Shown piece after piece: positions 29,699 to 40,505 of a DNA stretch of 53,874 bases. The notes under the pieces were generated by a model. The model searched no databases. It was not told the DNA's origin and saw only the letters and a list, made by a program, of their open reading frames with translations. Every line of letters starts with the position of its first letter. The first letter of the stretch is position 1. This DNA is from an uncultured Bacteroidota bacterium (lineage in GTDB: Bacteria > Bacteroidota > Bacteroidia > Flavobacteriales > Flavobacteriaceae), in NCBI GenBank assembly GCA_902598295.1, contig CACKBA010000008.1, forward strand, positions 1-53,874, given 5' to 3'. The translations under genes were made by a program, and so were the position numbers.

Positions 29699-32642
29699 CC
29701 TTTTTTAAGGTATCAAACATTATTGGTGTAGCAACAAAAACTGATGAGTAGGTTCCTATAATAACTCCGATAATAAGTGCAAACATGAATCCTCTGATAG
29801 ATTCTCCACCAAAAACAAAAATTGTGAGAAGTACGAGTAAAGTAGTAAATGAAGTGTTTAAAGTTCTACTTAATGTACTATTTAGAGCAGTATTAACAAC
29901 TCTCGTAATTTCCCATGATGTATTTATATTTCTGTATTCTCTAATCCTATCAAAAACAACTACGGTATCATTTAGTGAATAACCAATAACAGTTAAAACT
30001 GCCGCAATAAATGCTTGGTTTATTTCCATATTAAATGGCATAATCTTGTATGCCAGTGAAAATATTCCTAAAACAACCATTACATCATGGAAAACAGCAG
30101 AAACTGCACCCAATGAAAACTGCCAATTTTTAAATCTGATTAGTATGTAAAGAAAAACGAAAACTAGAGAACCAATAACAGCAATGAATGAGTTGGTTTT
30201 AATATCATCGGCAATGGTTGGACCAACCTTGATGGATGACATGATTCCAACTGTTTTATTTTCATCTCCGTTGACGAACGAATCATAATCTATGCTACTA
30301 TCAATTAAATAACTTAGATCAGAATATAAAATACCATTTATCTCATCATCGATACTCGAATCGTCAATATCAACTTTATAATTTGTAGTTATTTTTAACT
30401 GATTGTCAGCTCCAAATGTTTTTACTTCAGCATTGCCAAGTGATTCGGTAAGTTTTTGCTGTATTTCAAGTTGATTAACAGGATTTTCAAACCTAACAAC
30501 ATATGATCTTCCTCCAACAAAATCGACACCTTGATTCAAATTGTTTATGAACAATGAAAAGATAGCTATGAATATAAAAGAACCAGAAATAACATATGAA
30601 ATATTTCTTTTACTTAGAAAAGATATGGACAGATTTCTGAATAAATTTTTTGTTAACGTTGTAGAAAATTCTAACTTTTTTCCCGATGAAATATACCACT
30701 CAACCAGCATTCTCGTAATAAAAATTGCAGTAAATAATGAGGTTAATATTCCTATCAACAGTGTTGTAGCAAACCCTTTAATTGGTCCTGTACCAAAAAT
30801 AAAAAGAACAAGAGCAGTGACTCCAGTAGTTGCATTTGCGTCCAATATGGATGATAATGCATTACTGAATCCATCAGCAATTGCTTGTTTTTGTCCCTTT
30901 TCTTTGTAAATCTCCTCTCGAACTCTTTCAAAAATTAGAACATTTGCATCAACAGACATACCAATTGTTAACACTATACCAGCTATTCCTGGTAAAGTAA
31001 GAACAGCGCCAAGACCTGATAATAAACCAAAAATAAGTAGGATATTCAAAGACAAAGCAACATCAGCGTAAAGACCTGCTCTGCCATAATAAAAGTACAT
31101 CCAAATTAATACTAACATAAGGGCAATTACAAATGAGTAGGTACCTTTTGTAATAGATTCTTGACCAAGAGTGGGACCTATTACTTCAGATTGAATAATG
31201 TCTGCAGAGGCAGGTAATTTACCAGCTCTTAGGACATTGGCTAAGTCTAAAGCCTCATCAAGTGAAAAATTACCTGTTATTTCTGATCTTCCACCAGAGA
31301 TAGCTCCACTAGTTACACCGGGTGCTGAATATACCATTTCATCAAGGACAATTGCAATATTAGTCTCATTTGCATAGGCTTGCCCAGTTAAATCTTCCCA
31401 AACTCTTGCACCTGCACCATTCATTTGCATGACAACTGCAGGATTACCAAATTGATCATAAGACTGAGATGCATCAACAACTACACTACCACTGAGTGGG
31501 GGAACATCTCTTCTGTTTGATTTTAGTACAAAGAGGTCTACTATATTTGACTCAGTATCTGGTAGACCCCACAAAAATTTAGTGTATCTTTTACTTGGTG
31601 GTAATAATTGTCGTACTCTAGGATTTGATAAATATTCATTTACAAGCTCTTTATCTTTCTGGTTGAACTGTGCTAATACAGGTCCACCTTGAAAACCGGT
31701 ACCTATTATTAAATCAAGAAGTGGGTTTTTTTCTACATTGATAGAATCATTAACCTCAACATCAGCAAGTAAATCGTCGATTTCTGACTTCTCATCCTGT
31801 TCAGTGTTTACTTCATCTTTGTATATTTCTTTGAGTAACTGATTAGCATCTGAAAGGAATCTAAAATATTCTTGATTTTTTTCGGATGTCCAAAACTCTA
31901 ACTGGGCTGTGCTTTGAAGCAATTTTTTTACTCTATCAATATCTTTAGCTCCTGGAAGTTCTACCAATATCCTTCCAGAATTACCAAGTCTTTGAATGTT
32001 TGGACTGGATACACCAAATTGATCAATCCTTTTTCGCAAAACTTCAAAGGCTGATATGATGGATTCGTCAATTTTTGTTCTTAAAATAGGCTTGACATCA
32101 TTGTTATTCATCTGGAAATTAATATCATCGCTTAATGTTCTATTAGCAAATATGTCAGGTGAAGCTAAATTTTTGTTGGGTGCAATGGTTTCAAATGCAA
32201 TAAAAAATGACTCAATGTAGTTGTCGTTGGAACTTTTTTGAAGAATATCTGCTTCATTTAAGGCCCTGTTGAAGTCAGGATCAGTTGTGTTTTCAGCCAA
32301 TCCTTTAAGAATATCCTTAACAGATATTTGTAAAATAACATTAATCCCTCCCTGTAAATCCAATCCTCTTTTCAGTTCTTTTGACTTGAAAGAAGAATAG
32401 GTTGGTCTTAAAATTTTAGGTAGAAAAGTCAATTGATCAAGATTAGATATTGAATCTAAATAGGATTTTTTTGAAACCTGTCTTTTAATAACAAAATCAT
32501 CTTGGTCCTCATTTACTGCTAATTCCGAAAACAAATCAGCATCACTTTCAATTTTGTTTGTAAAAAAAGTATTTGATAACTGTATTACACAAACAAAAGT
32601 GAAAAAAAAGGCAATGAATTTTACTAATCCGTTATTGTGCAT
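29691..32642 (-). CDS. secDF: Protein translocase subunit SecDF (fused)
   Basis: Proton-driven accessory of the Sec translocon. The 983-residue fusion contains SecD first (TM1 at about 7-23, the RGLDLQGGINVILQ motif near 90, a large P1 domain, then TM2-6 around 500-660 with TIGMSVDANVLIFERVREE) and SecF second (TM1 at about 675, FVGGRSYVVRF, and TVIGYSLNDTVVVFDRIRE). SecD-SecF fusions are standard in Bacteroidota. It is followed 70 bp downstream of its start side by mdh, which is transcribed in the same direction from upstream. Confidence 0.96.
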   Translation of the reverse strand: MHNNGLVKFIAFFFTFVCVIQLSNTFFTNKIESDADLFSELAVNEDQDDFVIKRQVSKKSYLDSISNLDQLTFLPKILRPTYSSFKSKELKRGLDLQGGINVILQISVKDILKGLAENTTDPDFNRALNEADILQKSSNDNYIESFFIAFETIAPNKNLASPDIFANRTLSDDINFQMNNNDVKPILRTKIDESIISAFEVLRKRIDQFGVSSPNIQRLGNSGRILVELPGAKDIDRVKKLLQSTAQLEFWTSEKNQEYFRFLSDANQLLKEIYKDEVNTEQDEKSEIDDLLADVEVNDSINVEKNPLLDLIIGTGFQGGPVLAQFNQKDKELVNEYLSNPRVRQLLPPSKRYTKFLWGLPDTESNIVDLFVLKSNRRDVPPLSGSVVVDASQSYDQFGNPAVVMQMNGAGARVWEDLTGQAYANETNIAIVLDEMVYSAPGVTSGAISGGRSEITGNFSLDEALDLANVLRAGKLPASADIIQSEVIGPTLGQESITKGTYSFVIALMLVLIWMYFYYGRAGLYADVALSLNILLIFGLLSGLGAVLTLPGIAGIVLTIGMSVDANVLIFERVREEIYKEKGQKQAIADGFSNALSSILDANATTGVTALVLFIFGTGPIKGFATTLLIGILTSLFTAIFITRMLVEWYISSGKKLEFSTTLTKNLFRNLSISFLSKRNISYVISGSFIFIAIFSLFINNLNQGVDFVGGRSYVVRFENPVNQLEIQQKLTESLGNAEVKTFGADNQLKITTNYKVDIDDSSIDDEINGILYSDLSYLIDSSIDYDSFVNGDENKTVGIMSSIKVGPTIADDIKTNSFIAVIGSLVFVFLYILIRFKNWQFSLGAVSAVFHDVMVVLGIFSLAYKIMPFNMEINQAFIAAVLTVIGYSLNDTVVVFDRIREYRNINTSWEITRVVNTALNSTLSRTLNTSFTTLLVLLTIFVFGGESIRGFMFALIIGVIIGTYSSVFVATPIMFDTLKKVK

Positions 32643-32713
32643 AATTTTTAAATAGCGGGAGCAAATATATGATTTAGTAATTCAGAAAACAAAATTTGGT
32701 GTGTGATATATTT

Positions 32714-33646
32714 TTATAAATTTTTTCCGAGGCTTTCGTTCATTTCTCTAACTGAATCAGCACTGTTTTTAAATTTTAATTTTTCATCTTCGTTCAACTT
32801 CAAATCTAAAATTTCCTCTACACCATGTTTACCAATAATACAAGGAACACCAATACACAAGTCTGATTGTCCATATTCTCCTTCTAAATAAACGGAACAT
32901 GGTATAATCCTTTTTGAATCATTTAAAATCGATTCTACAAGGTAAGAAATAGCTGCTCCTGGTGCATACCAAGCTGAAGTACCTAAAAGTTTTGTAAGTG
33001 TTGCTCCACCAACCATAGTGGATGATACAACATTCTCAATCTCATCCTTTTTTAAAAAATTAGAAATTGGTAAACCATTATAACTGGCAAATCTGCTTAG
33101 TGGAATCATCGTTTTATCTCCATGACCACCGATTACCATTCCGTGAATATCGTTTGCAGGTTTATTTAAAGCTTTTGAAAGGTAGGTTTTGAACCTAGAA
33201 CTATCGAGTGCACCTCCCATTCCAATAATCTTTTTTTTATTTAGACCACTTGTTTTTATTGTTAAATAAGTCATAGTATCCATTGGATTAGATACAACAA
33301 CTATAACTGGACTTTTGGAATGCTCTAAAACACTTGATGTTACAGATTGAACTATTTTGGCATTAATGCCAATTAATTCAGACCTGCTCATGCCTGGTTT
33401 TCTTGGCATTCCAGATGTTATTACAACAACATCACTATCTTTTGTTTTTGAATAATCGCCTGTTGTTCCACTAACAATGGTATCAAATCCTCTAGTGGTT
33501 GAAGTTTGCATTATATCTAGTGCTTTTCCCTCTGCGTAACCATCTTTAATATCAAGCAAAACAACTTCACTACAAATCGATTTTGCAGCCATAACATCTG
33601 CAGCAGTTGCACCAACATTACCAGCACCGATTACACTTACCTTCAT
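32714..33646 (-). CDS. mdh: Malate dehydrogenase (LDH-like type)
   Basis: TCA-cycle enzyme interconverting malate and oxaloacetate with NAD. The 310-residue protein has the Rossmann motif VIGAGNVGATAADV, the substrate-loop arginines in GMPRKPGMSRSEL, VVSNPMDTMTY, and the catalytic His in IGGHGDKTM. It belongs to the MDH type 3 (LDH-like) group by these motifs. It lies 3 bp after gyrB and upstream of secDF, and is likely cotranscribed with gyrB. Confidence 0.95.
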   Translation of the reverse strand: MKVSVIGAGNVGATAADVMAAKSICSEVVLLDIKDGYAEGKALDIMQTSTTRGFDTIVSGTTGDYSKTKDSDVVVITSGMPRKPGMSRSELIGINAKIVQSVTSSVLEHSKSPVIVVVSNPMDTMTYLTIKTSGLNKKKIIGMGGALDSSRFKTYLSKALNKPANDIHGMVIGGHGDKTMIPLSRFASYNGLPISNFLKKDEIENVVSSTMVGGATLTKLLGTSAWYAPGAAISYLVESILNDSKRIIPCSVYLEGEYGQSDLCIGVPCIIGKHGVEEILDLKLNEDEKLKFKNSADSVREMNESLGKNL

Positions 33647-33649
33647 CTT

Positions 33650-35683
<2,034 letters not shown>

Positions 35684-35692
35684 TTAATGTTT

Positions 35693-37357
35693 TTAGTAAG
35701 AATCTTTATGAATATTTTGAACAGCTCGTCCCGAAGGATCGTTTAATTTTTGAAAAGACTTATCCCACTTTAGGGCAATTGGGCTACTACAAGCAACCGA
35801 TGGAACTGAAGGGACTGTTTTAGCTGCAGTCTTCGAAGGAAAGTGACCCTCAAAAATTGATCTATAATAATATTCTTCTTTACTCATCGGAGTTTGAAAT
35901 GGGAACCTTTCATATGCTTTATCAAAAGCAACGTCAGAAACTTCATTTTCAACTAACTCTTTTAAACTATCAATCCAAGAATAACCAACACCATCACTAA
36001 ATTGTTCTTTTTGTCTCCAAGCTACTTGTTTTGGCAAGTAGGTTTCAAATGCTTTTCTCAAAACCCATTTTTCCATTTTTTTTTCATTAATCATTTTGTC
36101 GGTAGGATTGATACTCATTGCAACATCCATGAACTCTTTGTCTAAAAAAGGGACTCGTCCTTCAATACCCCAAGCTGCAAGCGATTTATTTGCCCTTAAA
36201 CAATCGTACTGGTAGAGTTTCTCGATTTTTCTAACAGTTTCATTATGAAATTCCTTAGAATCAGGTGCTTTATGAAAATATAAATAACCACCAAAAATTT
36301 CATCAGCACCTTCACCAGATAAAACCATTTTAATTCCCATGGACTTTATAACTCTAGCCATTAAGTACATTGGAGTTGAAGCCCTAACAGTTGTAACATC
36401 ATAAGTTTCAATGTGGTAAATAACATCCTTCAAGGCATCTAAACCCTCTTGAATAGTAAAATTAATTTCATGATGAATAGACCCTATGTGATTTGCAACA
36501 ATTTTAGCAGCCTTTAAATCAGGGGCTCCTTTCAAACCAACAGAAAATGAGTGCAATTGTGGATACCAAGCATCATCTTTGTCATTAGATTCAATTCTTT
36601 TCGCAGAAAACTTTTTTGCAAGGGCAGATGTGATTGATGAATCTAGACCACCTGAGAGCAATACACCATATGGAACATCACTCATTAGTTGTCTGTGAAC
36701 AGCATCCTCTAGAGATTTCCTTAAATCATCAATATTTGTTTCATTATTTTTAACTGACTCAAAATTCATCCAAGATTTATTATACCATTTGACATAATCT
36801 TTATCATCACTATGGTACAGAGTACCTGGTGGAAAAATTTCAATTTTTTGACATTTGCCTTCAAGGGCTTTCAGTTCAGAGGAAACGTACATAGTATTAT
36901 TTTTGTCCAATCCCACATACAGTGGAATGATACCAACATGATCTCTAGCAACTAAAAATTTATTTTCAAAGGAATCATAAAGAACAAAACCGAAAATTCC
37001 ATTTAAATCGTTCAAAAAGTCTTTGCCCTTTAAATGGTAAAGAGCAATGATAATTTCACAATCAGAATCAGTTAAGAAATCATGATTTTTAGCGTATTTT
37101 TCTCTTAGTTCTAGGTGATTATAAATCTCTCCGTTGGCAGCCAATACATATCTCCCATCTTTACTGTAAAGCGGTTGTTTTCCTGACTTTGGATCTACAA
37201 TAGCCAATCTTTCATGGGCTAAAACGGCATTTTTGTCACTGTATATACCACTCCAGTCCGGTCCTCGGTGCCTTAATTTTTTAGACATTTCTAAAAGTTG
37301 AGACCTTAGGATTTCAGGTTTCTCATTGATATTTAAAGCACAAACAATCCCACACAT
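35693..37357 (-). CDS. asnB: Asparagine synthase B (glutamine-hydrolysing)
   Basis: Makes asparagine from aspartate, ATP and glutamine. The 554-residue protein starts MCGIVCAL, giving the N-terminal nucleophile Cys2 after Met removal, followed by the class II amidotransferase domain (RHRGPDWSG, NGEIYNH) and the synthetase domain with the PP-loop LLSGGLDSSITSA and LSGEGADEIFGGY. The length matches E. coli AsnB. On the minus strand a TTG (37401-37403), 21 bp, then CATCTTTG (37372-37379) resembles a promoter just upstream. Confidence 0.96.
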   Translation of the reverse strand: MCGIVCALNINEKPEILRSQLLEMSKKLRHRGPDWSGIYSDKNAVLAHERLAIVDPKSGKQPLYSKDGRYVLAANGEIYNHLELREKYAKNHDFLTDSDCEIIIALYHLKGKDFLNDLNGIFGFVLYDSFENKFLVARDHVGIIPLYVGLDKNNTMYVSSELKALEGKCQKIEIFPPGTLYHSDDKDYVKWYNKSWMNFESVKNNETNIDDLRKSLEDAVHRQLMSDVPYGVLLSGGLDSSITSALAKKFSAKRIESNDKDDAWYPQLHSFSVGLKGAPDLKAAKIVANHIGSIHHEINFTIQEGLDALKDVIYHIETYDVTTVRASTPMYLMARVIKSMGIKMVLSGEGADEIFGGYLYFHKAPDSKEFHNETVRKIEKLYQYDCLRANKSLAAWGIEGRVPFLDKEFMDVAMSINPTDKMINEKKMEKWVLRKAFETYLPKQVAWRQKEQFSDGVGYSWIDSLKELVENEVSDVAFDKAYERFPFQTPMSKEEYYYRSIFEGHFPSKTAAKTVPSVPSVACSSPIALKWDKSFQKLNDPSGRAVQNIHKDSY

Positions 37358-37371
37358 CTTGAAGTTTTTGG

Positions 37372-37403
37372 CAAAGATGATTAATAAATTTGAATTAAAT
37401 CAA
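37372..37403 (-). promoter_or_regulatory. Candidate promoter for asnB
   Basis: Minus-strand TTG (37403-37401), 21-bp spacer and CATCTTTG (37379-37372) match the Bacteroidota TTG / TAnnTTTG pattern with one mismatch in the -7 box. The leader to the ATG at 37357 would be about 10 nt. Confidence 0.35.
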
Positions 37404-37463
37404 TTAATTATGACTAATTAGTATTTTTAAAACATTAATGATTTAATAACTTTACAGAGTGCA

Positions 37464-38150
37464 ATGAAAAAAAATTTAGTTGTTTTTGAAAATGCTTTTA
37501 TTGAAATTAACGAAACTAAAACACTAGAAAATTTAAGTTTTGAAATTTTAGAAGATGATTTTATCTACTTAATTGGAAAGACAGGAAGTGGAAAAAGCAG
37601 CATATTAAGGAGTATTTATTCTGATATGAGTTTAAAATCAGGAAACTGTACGGTATTAGATTATAATCTTGTAAATATTCAAAGAAAAAAAATACCGCTG
37701 TTGAGAAGAAAAATTGGGATGATTTTCCAAGATTTCAAATTGCTTCCTGATAGGTCTGTTGCAAAAAATTTAGAATTCGTGTTGAGAGCAACTGATTGGA
37801 ATGATAAAAAATTAATTGAAGAAAGAGTTCATGAAGTGTTAGATAAGGTTGGAATGAAAGATTGTTTGGATAGAATGCCCTACCAACTTTCTGGTGGAGA
37901 GCAACAAAGAATAGCAATTGCCAGGGCATTGTTAAATAAGCCAAAATTAATTTTAGCTGATGAACCAACAGGAAATCTCGATCCACAAACAAGCACTGAA
38001 ATAATGAATTTGTTAAATGAAATTCATATGGAAGGAAGTGCAATTTTTATGGCAACTCACGATTACAACACCATTGATAGGTTTCCAAAAAAAACATTTC
38101 GAATTGAAAACAACAGGTTGTTTCAACTCAAAAGTAAGTCCATTATTTAA
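37464..38150 (+). CDS. ftsE: Cell-division ATP-binding protein FtsE
   Basis: ABC ATPase that, with the membrane protein FtsX, controls septal peptidoglycan hydrolysis. The 228-residue protein has Walker [10 protein letters not shown], the Q loop ([14 protein letters not shown]), the signature [17 protein letters not shown], Walker [14 protein letters not shown] and the H loop MATHDYN. The [15 protein letters not shown] region matches FtsE better than LolD. FtsX is not adjacent, which I recall as common in Flavobacteriia. KdsA follows 14 bp later on the same strand. Confidence 0.9.
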   Translation: MKKNLVVFENAFIEINETKTLENLSFEILEDDFIYLIGKTGSGKSSILRSIYSDMSLKSGNCTVLDYNLVNIQRKKIPLLRRKIGMIFQDFKLLPDRSVAKNLEFVLRATDWNDKKLIEERVHEVLDKVGMKDCLDRMPYQLSGGEQQRIAIARALLNKPKLILADEPTGNLDPQTSTEIMNLLNEIHMEGSAIFMATHDYNTIDRFPKKTFRIENNRLFQLKSKSII

Positions 38151-38164
38151 TTACATTTGCAAAA

Positions 38165-38965
38165 GTGAAAACACTAAAAGAATTACTTCGGAAAGAAAGC
38201 CCATTTTTACTCATTGCTGGTCCATGTGCAATTGAAGGCGAAGAAATGGCATTTGAAATTGCTGAAAAATGTATAGAAATAGCAAAAAAGCATAGTGTAC
38301 AGTACGTTTTTAAGGGAAGTTTCAAAAAAGCAAATAGAAGTAAAATCGACAGTTTTACTGGAATAGGTGATTTAAAAGCTTTAAATATTCTTTCCAAAAT
38401 TAGAAATGATTTAAAAATTCCTGTAACAACTGATGTTCATGAAGTTTCTGATATCGATATGGCTAAAGAACATGTGGACATTATTCAAATTCCTGCTTTT
38501 TTGGCTAGACAAACTGACTTACTAGTTGCTGCAGCGAAAAGTGGTAAAATTGTAAATATCAAGAAAGGACAATTCATGGACTCAAAAAGTATGAGTTATG
38601 CAGTTGATAAAGTTTTACAATCGGGAAACAATAATGTGTTGATTACTGAAAGAGGTAGTATGTTTGGATATCAGGACTTAGTTGTTGATTTTAGAAATAT
38701 TCCTAAAATGAAAGCTTATTCTCCTGTTATTCTTGATGTTACACACTCATTACAAAAACCCAATCAAGAATCTGGAGTAACAGGCGGACAACCTGAACTT
38801 ATAGAAACCATTGCAAAAGCAGGGATTGCAACTGGGGCTGATGGCATTTTTATTGAGACACACTTTGACCCTAAATCTGCAAAAAGTGACGGAAAAAACA
38901 TGCTACCAATTGAAGATTTGGATGAACTCATTTCCAAACTTGTAAGAATAAAAGGTTCAATTTAA
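38165..38965 (+). CDS. kdsA: 3-deoxy-8-phosphooctulonate synthase (KDO-8-P synthase)
   Basis: Condenses arabinose 5-phosphate with phosphoenolpyruvate in KDO synthesis for lipopolysaccharide. The 266-residue TIM-barrel protein starts at a GTG (38165) and shows IAGPCAIEGEEMA, FKGSFKKANRS, TDVHEV, IPAFLARQTDLL, NIKKGQFMD and LDVTHSLQKPNQESGVTGGQPE. It lacks the metal-site cysteine pattern at the start that marks some class II enzymes (the position in FKGSF/N region reads N), consistent with the metal-independent class I, but this is inference. It lies just upstream of ssrA. Confidence 0.94.
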   Translation: MKTLKELLRKESPFLLIAGPCAIEGEEMAFEIAEKCIEIAKKHSVQYVFKGSFKKANRSKIDSFTGIGDLKALNILSKIRNDLKIPVTTDVHEVSDIDMAKEHVDIIQIPAFLARQTDLLVAAAKSGKIVNIKKGQFMDSKSMSYAVDKVLQSGNNNVLITERGSMFGYQDLVVDFRNIPKMKAYSPVILDVTHSLQKPNQESGVTGGQPELIETIAKAGIATGADGIFIETHFDPKSAKSDGKNMLPIEDLDELISKLVRIKGSI

Positions 38966-38975
38966 TTAGTTTTTA

Positions 38976-38983
38976 TATTTTTG
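38976..38983 (+). promoter_or_regulatory. Candidate -7 promoter box for ssrA
   Basis: TATTTTTG matches TAnnTTTG exactly, 27 bp before the mature tmRNA 5' end, leaving room for a short trimmed 5' leader. A second weaker box CAATTTTG (38989-38996) is closer. No convincing -33 TTG is visible for either. Confidence 0.35.
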
Positions 38984-39010
38984 CTCTCCAATTTTGATCA
39001 TTGAAATTAT

Positions 39011-39405
39011 GGGGCCGACTGGATTTGACAGCGATCTAGTAGTGTTAGTAAGCAAACCGAGCGATTAGTTATAGCTCGTTAATATCAACTAAAAACTTTA
39101 AATGGCGAAAATAAATACGCTCTTGCTGCTTAATGACTGAATTATAGTAAGTCTAAGCCTAGTCCTGCCAGGCAGGAAAGCGAGATGTCTCTAAGTTGTT
39201 TTTGTTAGCAACAACTTTTAATGAGACACCATACAGTTAACATAGAATAATCATTGCTTCAATGATTATTTGAAACTTTAGAAGCTAAGTGATGATTGTG
39301 TAGTTTTCAGCTAGATCAACATCGAAAATTAAGTGAAAACTAAGTTTGTAGAAAGCTAATATTTCAGTCGTTTGGACGAGGGTTCGAATCCCTCCGGCTC
39401 CACCA
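39011..39405 (+). ncRNA. ssrA: Transfer-messenger RNA (tmRNA), tag GENKYALAA
   Basis: One-piece tmRNA for ribosome rescue. The tRNA-like 5' end GGGGCCGACTGGATTTGACA (from 39011) pairs in its first 7 bases with CGGCTCC at 39395-39401, followed by discriminator A and encoded CCA (39403-39405); the T arm reads GGTTCGAATCC. The tag frame at 39104-39133 reads GGC GAA AAT AAA TAC GCT CTT GCT GCT TAA, giving GENKYALAA with the hydrophobic ALAA degradation signal. Several pseudoknot-like stems lie between, including a TCCTGCC/GGCAGGA palindrome (39163-39177). The gene sits at the left edge of the retron island. Confidence 0.97.
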
Positions 39406-39408
39406 ATT

Positions 39409-39433
39409 AAACCCTGGATTTTCAAGGGTTTTT
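39409..39433 (+). terminator. Rho-independent terminator of ssrA
   Basis: AAACCCT (39409-39415) and AGGGTTT (39425-39431) form a 7-bp stem with a 9-nt loop, followed by further T residues. It lies 4 bases after the tmRNA 3' end and ends just before the 3' end of the convergent WYL gene (stop at 39437), so it may serve both directions. Confidence 0.8.
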
Positions 39434-39436
39434 CGT

Positions 39437-40423
39437 TTAATAATAATCTTTTAGTTTTTTTGCGTGTTCTGATAATTCAATTCTAAGGCTGTTTGGTTCT
39501 AAAACTTCGATATCAGAACCATATGACAAAATTTGCTGAACTAATTCCTTATTTATTATTGATTCAAACCATATCTGATCGTATTTTTCTTCCTCAAAAA
39601 ACTCTTCATAATCAGGGAAAAATGGCTTTGATTTAAAGTATTTTTCTCGTCCGTTGTAAAATTTTAAAATTATTTTTTCTTTATCGGAATTATTATTCGT
39701 AACACCTACCATAGACCGAAAATAATCAAACCAATTAATTTTAGATTTTATATAATTTACATCCTCTAAAATTTTAAATTCATTTAATCTCTCATCAAGT
39801 GGAATAATCCAGTAATTACTATTCTCTGTTTTATTATACCCAAAAACAAACCATCTTCTGTTATACTGTTTCAAAGCATAAGGATGAAATTCATAATTGA
39901 AGATTTTAGTACTATGAAACGCTTTGTATTTTATTTGTAGTACTTTTTTATTTTTTATAGCATGGTAAATTGGTTTTAGTAAGTTTATTCCTCTGTATTC
40001 TTCATTATGATCATAAAATAAAATGCTGGTCTTATCCTCAGACTCCTCGCCATCTTGAAATCTGATCAGAGCTTCAGAAAGTTTATCATATTTTGGATGA
40101 TTTTCAAATCTTTCAAGAAGATGTTGTGCAGATTCTATCAAATACTTTTCATTTTCTAACAGTGGTCTTTTTGCAATAGAAAATTCTGAATTCTCATATT
40201 TATATTTTCTTCCACTAGGAAGTGGTGCACCAAAACCATTTTTTTTATTTCTAAATAGTTTTATATCATCTCGTAAGGTTTTTACTGAAACTCCCTCTCC
40301 CGGAAATATTTCAGCAATCTTTTCATTAAGATATTTGTGTAAAGTATCAAAATCAAAAGATTTACGCCTGAAACAGTTATCTAAGATATTATAACGTATG
40401 TGTGCATGTTTACTATTAGCCAT
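39437..40423 (-). CDS. WYL-domain transcriptional regulator
   Basis: Predicted DNA-binding regulator of 328 residues from the ATG at 40423 (MANSKHAHIRYNILDNCFR); longer frames upstream run into the operator and retron promoter. The N-terminal winged-helix part (about 1-70, VSVKTLRDDIKLFR) is followed by a WYL domain (about 145-225) with LKPIYHAIKNKKVLQIKYKA, FHPYALKQYNRRWFVFGYN and a C-terminal WCX-type extension. WYL proteins often bind nucleic-acid or nucleotide ligands and control phage-defence islands. It is divergent from the retron, and a near-perfect palindrome lies 39-59 bp upstream of its ATG, so autoregulation and control of the retron are likely. Confidence 0.88.
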   Translation of the reverse strand: MANSKHAHIRYNILDNCFRRKSFDFDTLHKYLNEKIAEIFPGEGVSVKTLRDDIKLFRNKKNGFGAPLPSGRKYKYENSEFSIAKRPLLENEKYLIESAQHLLERFENHPKYDKLSEALIRFQDGEESEDKTSILFYDHNEEYRGINLLKPIYHAIKNKKVLQIKYKAFHSTKIFNYEFHPYALKQYNRRWFVFGYNKTENSNYWIIPLDERLNEFKILEDVNYIKSKINWFDYFRSMVGVTNNNSDKEKIILKFYNGREKYFKSKPFFPDYEEFFEEEKYDQIWFESIINKELVQQILSYGSDIEVLEPNSLRIELSEHAKKLKDYY

Positions 40424-40446
40424 TTTTATATATTTATATGAGTTTG

Positions 40447-40454
40447 CAAAATTA
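40447..40454 (-). promoter_or_regulatory. Candidate -7 promoter box of the WYL regulator
   Basis: On the minus strand this reads TAATTTTG, an exact TAnnTTTG match, 23 bp upstream of the WYL ATG. The palindromic operator (40462-40482) lies directly upstream of it, over the expected -33 region. Confidence 0.5.
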
Positions 40455-40460
40455 GAATTA

Positions 40461-40498
40461 TTTGTGTAATTATATTGCACAATTATGTTTAATATTTG
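40461..40498 (+). promoter_or_regulatory. Promoter of the retron RNA-RT operon
   Basis: TTTG (40461-40464), a 19-bp spacer and TATGTTTA (40484-40491) match the Bacteroidota -33/-7 promoter with one mismatch. Transcription would begin near 40,498-40,500, a few bases before the a1 segment of the retron RNA. The palindrome 40462-40482 fills the spacer, an ideal position for repression. An alternative -7 is AATATTTG (40491-40498), which recurs at the same distance from the sister operator upstream of the helicase. Confidence 0.55.
40462..40482. promoter_or_regulatory. Palindromic operator candidate, copy 1 (WYL/retron divergent region)
   Basis: Half-sites TTGTGTAAT and ATTGCACAA flank a central TAT; 8 of 9 positions are inverted-complementary. 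It lies between the divergent WYL and retron promoters. A second copy at 43134-43154 upstream of the helicase matches at 16 of 21 positions. The dimeric symmetry and placement fit an operator for the adjacent WYL regulator. Confidence 0.65.
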
Positions 40499-40505
40499 CC
40501 TCAAG

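Noticed and set aside
30541-30909. 122-codon open frame antisense to secDF
   Set aside because: It mirrors the SecDF coding frame, has no family likeness and no separate signals; the same holds for other antisense frames inside recN, ligA and ftsE.
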